The translations under genes were made by a program, and so were the position numbers. 64,000 nt of DNA. Source: Latilactobacillus sakei (GTDB lineage: Bacteria > Bacillota > Bacilli > Lactobacillales > Lactobacillaceae). The stretch is from positions 62,001 through 126,000 of the forward strand of contig CP025839.1 of assembly GCA_002953655.1 (NCBI GenBank). The letters are read 5' to 3'. This document shows positions 27,940 through 35,840 of this stretch, one piece after another (positions within the stretch are counted from its first letter, which is position 1; every line of letters starts with the position of its first letter). The notes under the pieces were generated by a model. It worked only from the letters and a program-made list of their open reading frames with translations, was not told the DNA's origin and did not search any database.

Positions 27940-28788
27940 ATGAGTGAAGCGATGCGTTTATCAAATTTGAAACAGACGATGCTGCAAATGGGTTTAATCT
28001 TAATTGCGTTAGAAATAATTGCGATTGGGATTCAACTTTTCTTTGCCCCCCACGAAGTAGCAGCCGGTGGGGCAACCGGTGTGGGAATTTTATTAGAGGA
28101 ATTAATGGGCTGGCGAATTTCGACAGTGGTCTTGGTGATCAACATTGGGATGTTGATCTTAGCTTATTTTCTCCTCGATAAAAAAACCACGTTAAGAATT
28201 CTCTTTGGTAGTTTTATGTTACCAGTTTGTTTGGCCATCACCCCACAGGCGATGGTGGTTGAAGATAAGCTGTTGGCGATTATTATCGGGAGTGTGGTGT
28301 ATGCTGCCGGAATCGCCTTGTTATATCGAATTGATGCATCTAGTGGCGGGTCAACCGTGCCACCGTTAATCTTTAAGAAGTATTTCAATATCAAACCAGC
28401 ATTAAGCTTGTTGGTCGTTGATTTATTAGTTTGTTTTGCCAATGTTTTTGTTTCTGGTTTCGAAACCTTTATGTTAGCGACTTGTTCATCGATTCTGACA
28501 TTGATTACGATGAATTACATCGAAACGGGCCTTAACCGAAAAAAAGTGCTCTACGTGATGAGCAACGAACAATTAGCAACTATTAAAGAACATCTGGTTG
28601 AAGAAGCTGATGTCGGCGTGACAATTTTTGACGTAACAGGTGGTTACTCTAACGAAGACAAGCAAATGTTGATGTTAGTGGTCGAAAATCAGGCTTACCA
28701 ACACATCATTAATAAAATTCACGAAGTGGACCCGCTAGCATTTACGATAGTTGGTAACATAGCAGAAGTCCGCGGTGGCAGTTTATAA
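27940..28788 (+). CDS. YitT family membrane protein (DUF161 + DUF2179)
   Basis: 282 residues: five or six membrane segments (residues 15-200) with GGATGVGILLEEL, then a cytoplasmic DUF2179 domain (about 225-278, DVGVTIFDVTGGYSNEDK). YitT proteins are common in Firmicutes and their transport role is not settled. The ribosome site is weak; ATG 27952 is an alternative start. Confidence 0.88.
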   Translation: MSEAMRLSNLKQTMLQMGLILIALEIIAIGIQLFFAPHEVAAGGATGVGILLEELMGWRISTVVLVINIGMLILAYFLLDKKTTLRILFGSFMLPVCLAITPQAMVVEDKLLAIIIGSVVYAAGIALLYRIDASSGGSTVPPLIFKKYFNIKPALSLLVVDLLVCFANVFVSGFETFMLATCSSILTLITMNYIETGLNRKKVLYVMSNEQLATIKEHLVEEADVGVTIFDVTGGYSNEDKQMLMLVVENQAYQHIINKIHEVDPLAFTIVGNIAEVRGGSL

Positions 28789-28811
28789 AAATAAGCGTGC
28801 GTTTAAACAAT

Positions 28812-28858
28812 AAAAGGGTGTTGGGACAAAATTTATTTTTGTCCCAACACCCTTTTTT
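28812..28858. terminator. Long terminator at a convergent junction
   Basis: Perfect stem of about 20 bp with GGGACAAA/TTTGTCCC core, A-run before and T-run after. Confidence 0.9.
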
Positions 28859-28882
28859 GATATCCGAATTTTTATAGTCTAA

Positions 28883-28998
28883 ACGTGTTCTATAGGTCAT
28901 ATCCTTGTGGTTAACATCGAATGTCAAACGATTGCTTACAGCAATCATTCGCCACTCTCGGTTAATCCTCAGGATATACCCGACTTATATAACACTCT
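28883..28998 (+). repeat. Convergent-junction repeat, subfamily B, copy 1
   Basis: About 116 bp from ACGTGTTC to AACACTCTC with terminal inverted repeats (ATATCCT near the left, AGGATAT near the right). The internal hairpin is GATTGC-loop-GCAATC (28930-28948 region) with the same CTTACAG loop region, TCAAAC and ATTCGCC flanks as subfamily A. It lies between the YitT gene and the leftward MFS gene and is followed by seven T residues. Confidence 0.8.
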
Positions 28999-29004
28999 CT
29001 TTTT

Positions 29005-30228
29005 TTACAGATGGTTAAAATAGCGTTCTGCTTTTAAATTTTGGACGGTGAGCATCACGACGAAACTGATTAAATAGAGCGTCGAGATGAATAACATAAC
29101 GATTAGAATGGAATAGTGATCCAGTAACCAACCGATAATGACGCTTGAAAACCCACCGACACAGCGACCAACATTCATGATGACGTTATTGGCAGTTGCC
29201 CGAACTTCGGCGGGGTAGAGGCGACTAACAATCGCCCCATAGCCGGCAAACATCCCGTTTGAAAAATAGCCGACAAGCGCGCCGACAATCAGGAGGCCGG
29301 TCATATTTTTAGGTAAGGTCAACACATAGACGCCGGCTGCAGAAGCGAGTAAGAAGCCGCTAAAAGCAACACGGGGGCCGATACGATCGAGAATCCAACC
29401 AAAGGTTAACATCCCGGCTGACATCCCGACAATCGTTGCGAGCATCCAGGTTGAAGAGCCAGCCATACTGAGGTGTAACTGTTGTTGCATCATTGTTGGT
29501 AACCAGTTCATTAACCCGAAGTACCCAGCGATTTGAACGACTGCCATGACCATTAAAGCTAACGTTTGGTGTGTTAATTGACGCGTTTTGAAGAGCGCCT
29601 TAATTTGGCCTTTAGGTCGTGCTTGGTCGGTGTCAAAGTTGCGACTTTCGACTAAATGATGCCGAATGAAGAAGGTGATAATCACTGGGAATAACCCGAA
29701 TAGAAATAGTGCGTGCCAGCCGTATTGGGGTAATACCCAAGCGGCTAAGAGTGAGGCGGCAATCGCCCCTAATTGACCGGCAACACCGACGTATGACGAA
29801 ACGCGCCCGAGTTGCTTTTTGGGAAAGCTTTCCGCAAGAACGGTCATGCCAATCCCATATTCACCACCGGCGCCAATCCCGGCTAAAAAGCGACAAAAGT
29901 AGATGAGGGTCAGTGAATTTGCGAAATACATTGCTGCCGTGGCAAAGGCGAAGATAAAAATCGTGTAGGTGAATGTCTTAATGCGCCCGATACGATCGGC
30001 TAAAACGCCAAAAAAAACGCCACCTAACAACATCCCGATATTAGTAATCGTTGCGATCAGTCCTGCTTGGGTACCGCTGAGGTGTAACTCAGCGATGATG
30101 GACGATAAGGCGAAAGACAAGAACATAACGTCCATGTTTTCGAGTCCGAACCCGGCGGTCGTCGAGGCGACCACCTTAGACTGGTAGCTTGTTAATCGAT
30201 GTTGGCTGTGTGCCGTGATAGTTTTCAT
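29005..30228 (-). CDS. MFS transporter (aromatic acid / sugar porter type)
   Basis: 407 residues with twelve membrane segments. MFS signatures: GVLADRIGRIK in loop 2-3 and a GWILDRIGPR repeat in loop 8-9; helix 1 end reads GLENMDVMFLSFALSSI, where an acidic residue is typical of organic-acid proton symporters (AAHS-like). Start ATG 30228 is nine bases after TGGAGGA; the alternative upstream TTG is unlikely. Divergent from the YfcC gene. A hairpin with a T-run lies just before the ribosome site (30244-30269). Confidence 0.87.
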   Translation of the reverse strand: MKTITAHSQHRLTSYQSKVVASTTAGFGLENMDVMFLSFALSSIIAELHLSGTQAGLIATITNIGMLLGGVFFGVLADRIGRIKTFTYTIFIFAFATAAMYFANSLTLIYFCRFLAGIGAGGEYGIGMTVLAESFPKKQLGRVSSYVGVAGQLGAIAASLLAAWVLPQYGWHALFLFGLFPVIITFFIRHHLVESRNFDTDQARPKGQIKALFKTRQLTHQTLALMVMAVVQIAGYFGLMNWLPTMMQQQLHLSMAGSSTWMLATIVGMSAGMLTFGWILDRIGPRVAFSGFLLASAAGVYVLTLPKNMTGLLIVGALVGYFSNGMFAGYGAIVSRLYPAEVRATANNVIMNVGRCVGGFSSVIIGWLLDHYSILIVMLFISTLYLISFVVMLTVQNLKAERYFNHL

Positions 30229-30243
30229 ATTCAATTTTCCTCC

Positions 30244-30269
30244 AAAAAGGACGCTCTCTGTCGTCCCTT
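30244..30269 (-). promoter_or_regulatory. Hairpin with T-run in the MFS gene leader
   Basis: On the minus strand a stem of about 7 bp (30262-30269 with 30247-30253) ends in TTTTT immediately before the GGAGG of the MFS gene. It resembles a weak attenuator but no antiterminator partner was identified. Confidence 0.3.
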
Positions 30270-30421
30270 ATTTTGCTTTGTGTCATTCTAGCACAGATTA
30301 AGTGCAAACCCAAGGTTAAAAAATAGAAAGCGGTTTAAATAAAGCGGGTAATTGATTGACGACACTGCCATAATCTTCTAGTATTAGAGGTATACCAGTG
30401 ATTTATAAAGGAGGAGCGACA

Positions 30422-31951
30422 ATGGCAACGAAGAAACGACATCATTTTACTTTTCCAAGCGCCTATACGGTGATCTTATTGGTCTTATTATTAGTGATGA
30501 TTTTGACCTATTTCATGCCGTCTGGGAAGTACGCAAGTTTACAATATAATACCCAAAGCAATAATTTTACCATTACTAGCCCGACTGGCCGTGAATCAAC
30601 GGCTCCCGGGACGCAAGCAACACTCAAGAAGTACCATGTTAATACGAGTTTAGCGAAATTTAAGGATGGCTCCGTATACAAACCCGTAGCGATCCCGAAT
30701 ACGTATCAACATTTGAAAAAAGCCAATACCGGCCTTTTGGGGGCGGTTAAGCAGTTCTTGAATGCGCCAATTCAAGGCTTGGCTGAAACAATCGATATTA
30801 TTACCTTCGTCCTTATTTTAGGGGGAATTGTGGGCGTCGTGAATAAAACCGGAGCATTTGCGGCCGGAATGGCTGCCCTATCGAAGAAGTTAAAAGGCCG
30901 TGAAGCTTGGTTGATCGTGATTGTGACGAGTTTAATCGCACTGGGAGGGACCACTTTTGGGCTTGCCGAAGAAACGATTGCCTTTTATCCCATTTTAGTG
31001 CCCATTTTCATGGCGGCCGGCTATGACGCGCTGGTCGCAATCGCTGCGATTTATTTGGGTAGTTCAATCGGGACTATGGCGTCAACGGTGAACCCGTTCT
31101 CAGTCGTTATCGCCTCGAACACTGCCGGGATTAGTTTTACCGAAGGGATGGGCCTCAGAATCGTGATGCTCGTCATCGGAACGGCGATGTGTATCTTCTA
31201 TACCATTCGCTATGCTGAAAAGGTGAAGAAGGATCCTGAAAAATCATTAATTTATAGTCAAAAAGCAGAATTAGAAGCTCATTTCTTGGGTGATCAAGAA
31301 AATAACGTCGTACCGAAGTTTGATTTTCGGAAGAAATTAATGTTAATCATCTTTGCGGTCGGTTTTGTCATCATGGTCTTTGGCGTTAAGGAATGGGGCT
31401 GGCTCTTCAATGAAATTTCGGCCTTATTCTTGGCTATTACCTTTATTTTAGCCTTTATTTCTGGCTTGTCGGAAAAAGACTTCGTGGGTGAATTTGTGGC
31501 CGGCGCTTCTGATTTATTAGGGGTCGCCTTGGTCATCGCCCTTGCACGGGGTGTGACGATTATTATGGAACAAGCACAGATTAGCGATACGTTACTTTTC
31601 TGGCTCAGCAATGGGGTTTCACACATGAGTGGGGTTATCTTCTCAACTGTGATGTTCTTCGTCTTCATCCTCTTAGGGTTCTTTATCCCATCGAGTTCCG
31701 GCTTGGCTGTCCTTTCGATGCCAGTCATGGCACCGTTGGCCGACGTGGTTGGCGTTCACCGCGATGTGATTATCAGTGCCTATAACTGGGGGCAAGGAAT
31801 CATGTCATTTATCACACCAACTGGCTTGGTCTTAGCATCCTTAGCGATGGTCCATGTCACGTTCGATAAATGGTTGAAGTTTGTGCTACCATTGATGTTA
31901 GCCATTGGTCTGTTAGCGATGATTTTACTAGGCATCAGTGTTTATCTATAA
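30422..31951 (+). CDS. YfcC family membrane transporter
   Basis: 509 residues with about eleven to twelve hydrophobic segments, matching the YfcC/DcuC (C4-dicarboxylate anaerobic carrier-like) family: GGTTFGLAEETIAFYPILVP, a GSSIGTMASTVNPF motif, and GFFIPSSSGLAVL plus NWGQGIMSFITPTG near the C terminus. Some relatives are linked to arginine/ornithine or peptide metabolism, but the substrate is unproven. ATG 30422 follows AAAGGAGG; its residues 30-100 form an extracytoplasmic loop. Confidence 0.87.
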   Translation: MATKKRHHFTFPSAYTVILLVLLLVMILTYFMPSGKYASLQYNTQSNNFTITSPTGRESTAPGTQATLKKYHVNTSLAKFKDGSVYKPVAIPNTYQHLKKANTGLLGAVKQFLNAPIQGLAETIDIITFVLILGGIVGVVNKTGAFAAGMAALSKKLKGREAWLIVIVTSLIALGGTTFGLAEETIAFYPILVPIFMAAGYDALVAIAAIYLGSSIGTMASTVNPFSVVIASNTAGISFTEGMGLRIVMLVIGTAMCIFYTIRYAEKVKKDPEKSLIYSQKAELEAHFLGDQENNVVPKFDFRKKLMLIIFAVGFVIMVFGVKEWGWLFNEISALFLAITFILAFISGLSEKDFVGEFVAGASDLLGVALVIALARGVTIIMEQAQISDTLLFWLSNGVSHMSGVIFSTVMFFVFILLGFFIPSSSGLAVLSMPVMAPLADVVGVHRDVIISAYNWGQGIMSFITPTGLVLASLAMVHVTFDKWLKFVLPLMLAIGLLAMILLGISVYL

Positions 31952-31957
31952 AAAATA

Positions 31958-31995
31958 AAGAACCCGGACAAATTAATTTGTCCGGGTTCTTTTTG
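31958..31995. terminator. Terminator after the YfcC gene
   Basis: Perfect 15-bp stem (AAGAACCCGGACAAA with its complement) and T-run, with A-run on the left. Confidence 0.88.
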
Positions 31996-32018
31996 ATATT
32001 TGAATATTGATAGTATAG

Positions 32019-32132
32019 ACGTGCTTTTTGAAACTGACTTCTGCGCCTAGCGTCACTCGTCAAACAACTGCTTACAGCAGTTATTCACCGAGCTGTGCTA
32101 ATGCTCAAAAGCTAACCACTGACAACGCACTT
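32019..32132 (+). repeat. Convergent-junction repeat, subfamily A, copy 2
   Basis: About 114 bp; first 85 bases differ from copy 1 at only about two positions, the last 25 bases diverge. Internal hairpin identical. It begins 24 bp after the YfcC terminator and abuts the stop codon of leftward lepB at 32133. Confidence 0.8.
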
Positions 32133-32744
32133 CTAATAGATTTTAAATTTCGTAATTGGCCAGTAGCGTAACTTAACGACGCCTTGGATTCCGTTATAAG
32201 CTGAGGCATCATCACTGATGAAGCCGACTTCTTTGTAACGACTATCCTTAGAAACGGTCCGGTTATCACCCATGACGAAGTAGTGATGGGCGGGGACTTT
32301 CTTTTGACCTAAAATATCTTTGAGATCGAAAGTGGGGCCGTTTGTTTTGGGATTGAGCGTGAAGTAATCTGAACCAGCGAGGTAGGTTGAAAAATCAGCC
32401 TTATATTCCTTAAGGTAAGGCTCGCTGACTTTTTTACCGTTGATATATAATTGATCGCGATCGAATCGAACCGTATCGCCAGGCATCCCGACGATTCGTT
32501 TGATGTAGAATTCCCCTTTAGCGTCAGGTGCTTTGAGAATGACGACATCGCCTCGTTTGAGTTTGGCGTGGCGCAGCGCGATGACCCGATCATTTTGTGT
32601 AAAGTTTGGTTGCATTGAAGGTCCAAAAACTTGTTCATTGGAAATCACGAAAGTTAATAATAACTGTGAAATACCCACCATGACAGCGGCTAATAGGACA
32701 ATTTGTAATGTTGATTTCCAAAATTCTTTTGCTTTATTTGACAT
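32133..32744 (-). CDS. lepB: Signal peptidase I
   Basis: 203 residues. One N-terminal membrane anchor (12-34), catalytic Ser43 in GPSMQPN, general base Lys82 in YIKRIVGMPGD, and the GDNR box (MGDNRTVSKDSR). It cleaves signal peptides of exported proteins at the outer membrane face. A promoter is predicted at 32775-32804. Lactobacilli often carry several copies. Confidence 0.94.
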   Translation of the reverse strand: MSNKAKEFWKSTLQIVLLAAVMVGISQLLLTFVISNEQVFGPSMQPNFTQNDRVIALRHAKLKRGDVVILKAPDAKGEFYIKRIVGMPGDTVRFDRDQLYINGKKVSEPYLKEYKADFSTYLAGSDYFTLNPKTNGPTFDLKDILGQKKVPAHHYFVMGDNRTVSKDSRYKEVGFISDDASAYNGIQGVVKLRYWPITKFKIY

Positions 32745-32774
32745 TTTGGCACATCCTTAAAATTCAGTACCTTC

Positions 32775-32804
32775 ATTGTACTACAATCAAATACGAGATG
32801 ACAA
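32775..32804 (-). promoter_or_regulatory. Predicted lepB promoter
   Basis: On the minus strand TTGTCA (32799-32804), 18-bp spacer, TACAAT (32775-32780), about 30 bp before the lepB start. Confidence 0.5.
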
Positions 32805-32828
32805 CAAAGTCGTATAGTCACTTAACGA

Positions 32829-32972
32829 TTAACGGGCCATCTTATGGATGCTTTGTCGTTCTTGGCGATCAGTTTGCGCCGCAGATTGATCGTTGATTGA
32901 CTGGTTTGCAATTAAGTAACCGACACATACAATGCCAACTAATACTGCAAGTAAACGCGCTTTCTTTGACAT
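32829..32972 (-). CDS. Small membrane protein, 47 residues
   Basis: A short frame with a strong ribosome site (GGGAGGG, seven bases before the ATG). It encodes MSKKARLLAVLVGIVCVGYL, one membrane helix (about 6-22), then a polar tail rich in Gln, Asp and Arg ending KMAR. It lies 84 bp upstream of lepB on the same strand. Positive N terminus and helix length suggest a bitopic membrane microprotein. No family recognised; the ribosome site and helix are the evidence that it is real. Confidence 0.55.
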   Translation of the reverse strand: MSKKARLLAVLVGIVCVGYLIANQSINDQSAAQTDRQERQSIHKMAR

Positions 32973-33156
32973 AATAATCCCTCCCGGTAGATGATAAATT
33001 TAGTTTAGCATCGACAAAGGGTCCTCACCATCGAACGAGCTAACGAAATTAAAGCTCGCATGACAATTCTGTAATATTTATGAAAAGGTAAAGAGGATGT
33101 CTCTCGACAAGGCGTTCGTGGTATACTAGAGGCATTATTTCTAAGAGGTGAAAGTA

Positions 33157-34410
33157 ATGCCAACAATTGAAGCTAATTTTACACCCGTATTACTCGGTAG
33201 TGATTTTAATGTTTATGGAATGGCACGCTCATTCTATGAATTAACAGGAAAACCCGTACAAGCTTATGCCGGCGCGGAGCTTGCACCAACGCGCTATACA
33301 AAAATCGTGGACGTGGAAATCACACCCGGTTTCAGTGAAGATCCCGTCTTCATTGAAAAGATGCGCGACTTAATTTTAAAATATCAAACACACACAGAAC
33401 CAGTGATCTTAATTGGTTGTGGTGATGGTTACGCTGAATTAATTGCTAAACATAAAACAGAATTAGAAGCCGCCTTTATTTGTCCTTACATCGATTATGA
33501 TTTATTAAAACGTTTGAATAACAAAGAAAACTTCTACCAAGTCTGCGAAGAATTCGATTTGCCTTATCCTAAGACGAAAACAATTACGCAACAAATGGTG
33601 CTTGATGGTCAAGTGGACCAACCTTTTGGCTACCCAGTGGCGTTAAAACCCGCTAACTCAGTTGAATGGTTAGATGTTCATTTTGAAGGTCGTAAAAAAG
33701 CATTCCGGATTCAATCACAAGCTGAATTCGATATGATTATTAAAAAAATCTACGATAATGGCTACACATCAGACTTGATTTTACAAGACTTCATCCCCGG
33801 GGATGACAGTCGGATGCGTGTTTTAAATGCCTATGTTGACCAAAATCACCAAGTGAAAATGATGTGTTTAGGTCATCCATTATTGGAGGATCCCGCACCA
33901 TCAGCAATCGGGAATTACGTGGCCATTATGCCAGAATACAATGAGACAATCTACAAACAAATTCAAACTTTCTTGGAAGCCATCAAGTTCACAGGTTATG
34001 CCAACTTTGATATGAAGTACGATGAACGCGATCAAACTTACAAGTTATTTGAAATTAACTTACGTCAAGGGCGGAGTAGCTTCTTTGTCACATTGAATGG
34101 GTACAACTTGGCACAATGGGTTGTTAAGGATTACGTGACAGGCGAATTGAAGGACCAAGCAACGGTTTATGCCAATAAAGACAATGATCAAGCAGCGCTT
34201 TGGTTAGGTGTTTCAAAGGGTGTCTTTGAAAAATACGCCCGTGATAACGAAGATAAAACAAAAGCTTTAGCCTTAATTAAAGCTGGTCGTTATGGCACGA
34301 CTTTCCAATATGCAAAAGATAACAACCCTAAACGTTGGCTATTAACGCAATGGATGTTACACAATTATCGTAAGAATTTCGCACGTTATTTTAAAGAAAA
34401 TAAAGGGTGA
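33157..34410 (+). CDS. aslfm: D-aspartate ligase (ATP-grasp)
   Basis: 417 residues, carboxylate-amine ligase of the ATP-grasp fold: N-terminal substrate domain, ATP-binding segment YPVALKPANSVEW (about 165-178), and the metal-binding region NFDMKYDE followed by FEINLRQGRSS. It adds beta-linked D-aspartate to the lysine of UDP-MurNAc-pentapeptide, forming the D-Asp/D-Asn cross-bridge known in Enterococcus faecium and several lactobacilli. The aspartate racemase next door strongly supports this. ATG 33157 follows AAGAGGTG; first gene of a four-gene operon. Confidence 0.9.
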   Translation: MPTIEANFTPVLLGSDFNVYGMARSFYELTGKPVQAYAGAELAPTRYTKIVDVEITPGFSEDPVFIEKMRDLILKYQTHTEPVILIGCGDGYAELIAKHKTELEAAFICPYIDYDLLKRLNNKENFYQVCEEFDLPYPKTKTITQQMVLDGQVDQPFGYPVALKPANSVEWLDVHFEGRKKAFRIQSQAEFDMIIKKIYDNGYTSDLILQDFIPGDDSRMRVLNAYVDQNHQVKMMCLGHPLLEDPAPSAIGNYVAIMPEYNETIYKQIQTFLEAIKFTGYANFDMKYDERDQTYKLFEINLRQGRSSFFVTLNGYNLAQWVVKDYVTGELKDQATVYANKDNDQAALWLGVSKGVFEKYARDNEDKTKALALIKAGRYGTTFQYAKDNNPKRWLLTQWMLHNYRKNFARYFKENKG

Positions 34411-34418
34411 TTGCGACT

Positions 34419-35123
34419 ATGAAACAGTTTTTTACAGTGCTTGGCGGTATGGGAACGGCGGCAACCGAAAGTTATATCAGACTTCTTAATCAACGGACAC
34501 CAACGACTAAGGATCAAGATTTCTTGAATTATATCGTGGTTAACCACGCAACGATTCCTGATCGGTCAACATATTTAATGGACCATAGTCAACCAAGTCC
34601 GGAACCTGATTTATTGGAAGATATCCAACAACAAAGTCTTTTGAAACCAGCCTTTTTCGTGATTGCCTGCAACACAGCACATTATTTTTACGACGACTTG
34701 CAAGCGGCTGCCTCAGCACCGATTATTCATATGCCGCGGGAGACGGTCAAGAGTATTCAAACGACGTATCCAGAGGCCAAGCGAATTGGTATCTTGGGGA
34801 CTAAAGGGACCGTCACTGATGGCATCTATGATGAAGCGTTGTTAGCTGAAGGTTATGAAGTGGTGAAACCTAGTCTTGATTTGCAAGAACGGACAATGGA
34901 TTTGATTTTCAATGATATCAAGGGTCAATCACAGATGAAACCTGAAAAATATCATGCTATTTTAGCGGAAATGCAAACACAATGCGACGCGATTATTTTG
35001 GGTTGTACAGAATTATCACTGGCACAAGAATGGGCACCTGACCACGATTTTCCAGTAGTTGATTCACAATCTGTTTTAGTAGATCGGTCGATTGAATTAG
35101 GCCTTAAGTTACGTGAAAAGTGA
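34419..35123 (+). CDS. racD: Aspartate racemase
   Basis: 234 residues, PLP-independent Asp/Glu racemase fold with the two catalytic cysteines Cys84 (VIACNTAH) and Cys196 (LGCTEL). It interconverts L- and D-aspartate and supplies D-Asp to the ligase encoded 8 bp upstream. ATG 34419 is taken with AAAGGG at 34402-34407; an earlier GTG falls inside that site. Context and motif agree well. Confidence 0.92.
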   Translation: MKQFFTVLGGMGTAATESYIRLLNQRTPTTKDQDFLNYIVVNHATIPDRSTYLMDHSQPSPEPDLLEDIQQQSLLKPAFFVIACNTAHYFYDDLQAAASAPIIHMPRETVKSIQTTYPEAKRIGILGTKGTVTDGIYDEALLAEGYEVVKPSLDLQERTMDLIFNDIKGQSQMKPEKYHAILAEMQTQCDAIILGCTELSLAQEWAPDHDFPVVDSQSVLVDRSIELGLKLREK

Positions 35124-35132
35124 GTTTAAGAA

Positions 35133-35840
35133 ATGGCGAATTTAGTAATTGTTAGACACGGCGAGAGTGTTGCTAATCAACTGAAGACCTATACCGGTTG
35201 GTCGGACGTGGCGCTCACTGCAAAAGGGCAACAACAAGCCCAGCAAGTCGGACAGCAGATAAAAGACGCTGGCTTTCAATTTAGTCACGTGCACACGTCT
35301 TTATTAAAACGGGCAATTTTGACCAGTTACATTGTTTTAGAAGAACTCGATCAACTGGCGTTACCAATGACCAAGAGTTGGCGCTTGAATGAACGACATT
35401 ACGGGGCTTTGCGTGGCTTGAACAAAGACACGACGAGAACCGTTTTTGGTGTCCACCAAGTAGCGCGGTGGCGCCGGAGTTATACAGCAGTGCCACCACT
35501 TTTAATTCGCTCATCGACAGCGCGCCGCTATCGCTTAGTGCCGCGCCAAAGTCGGCCTCGCGGTGAAAGTTTGGCGCAAGCGACTCAACGGTTATTGCCT
35601 TATTGGCAAGATCAAGTGGTGCCGGGCCTATTAGCTGGGCAAGATCAGCTGATTGTCGCGCACGGCTCGACTTTGCGGGCTTTGATTAAAGTCATCGAAC
35701 AAATTTCGGATCAGGCCATTGATGGGGTCGAAGTTGCAAACGGCGAAGCGCTCTATTATCAATTTGGCACGGATTTAACAGTACTTAAGAAGGGACGACT
35801 AGCACTGGGTAGTGAAGCAGATGAAGAAAAAGAAAATTAA
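35133..35840 (+). CDS. Phosphoglycerate mutase-like histidine phosphatase, divergent
   Basis: 235 residues. Resembles cofactor-dependent phosphoglycerate mutase over its full length: RHGESVAN (phospho-His9), TGWSDVALT, WRLNERHYGALRGLN and WRRSY. But the second histidine motif HGNSLRAL reads HGSTLRAL, and the segment after WRRSY is short and Arg-rich. It lies 9 bp after racD and overlaps the next gene, in a cell-wall operon, so it may not be the glycolytic enzyme. A second, different family member is at 62246-62902. Confidence 0.78.
   Translation: MANLVIVRHGESVANQLKTYTGWSDVALTAKGQQQAQQVGQQIKDAGFQFSHVHTSLLKRAILTSYIVLEELDQLALPMTKSWRLNERHYGALRGLNKDTTRTVFGVHQVARWRRSYTAVPPLLIRSSTARRYRLVPRQSRPRGESLAQATQRLLPYWQDQVVPGLLAGQDQLIVAHGSTLRALIKVIEQISDQAIDGVEVANGEALYYQFGTDLTVLKKGRLALGSEADEEKEN

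Noticed and set aside
31294-31728. 144-codon minus-strand frame inside the YfcC gene
   Set aside because: Lies wholly within a well-supported membrane protein gene, has no ribosome site, and its composition mirrors hydrophobic codons of the other strand.
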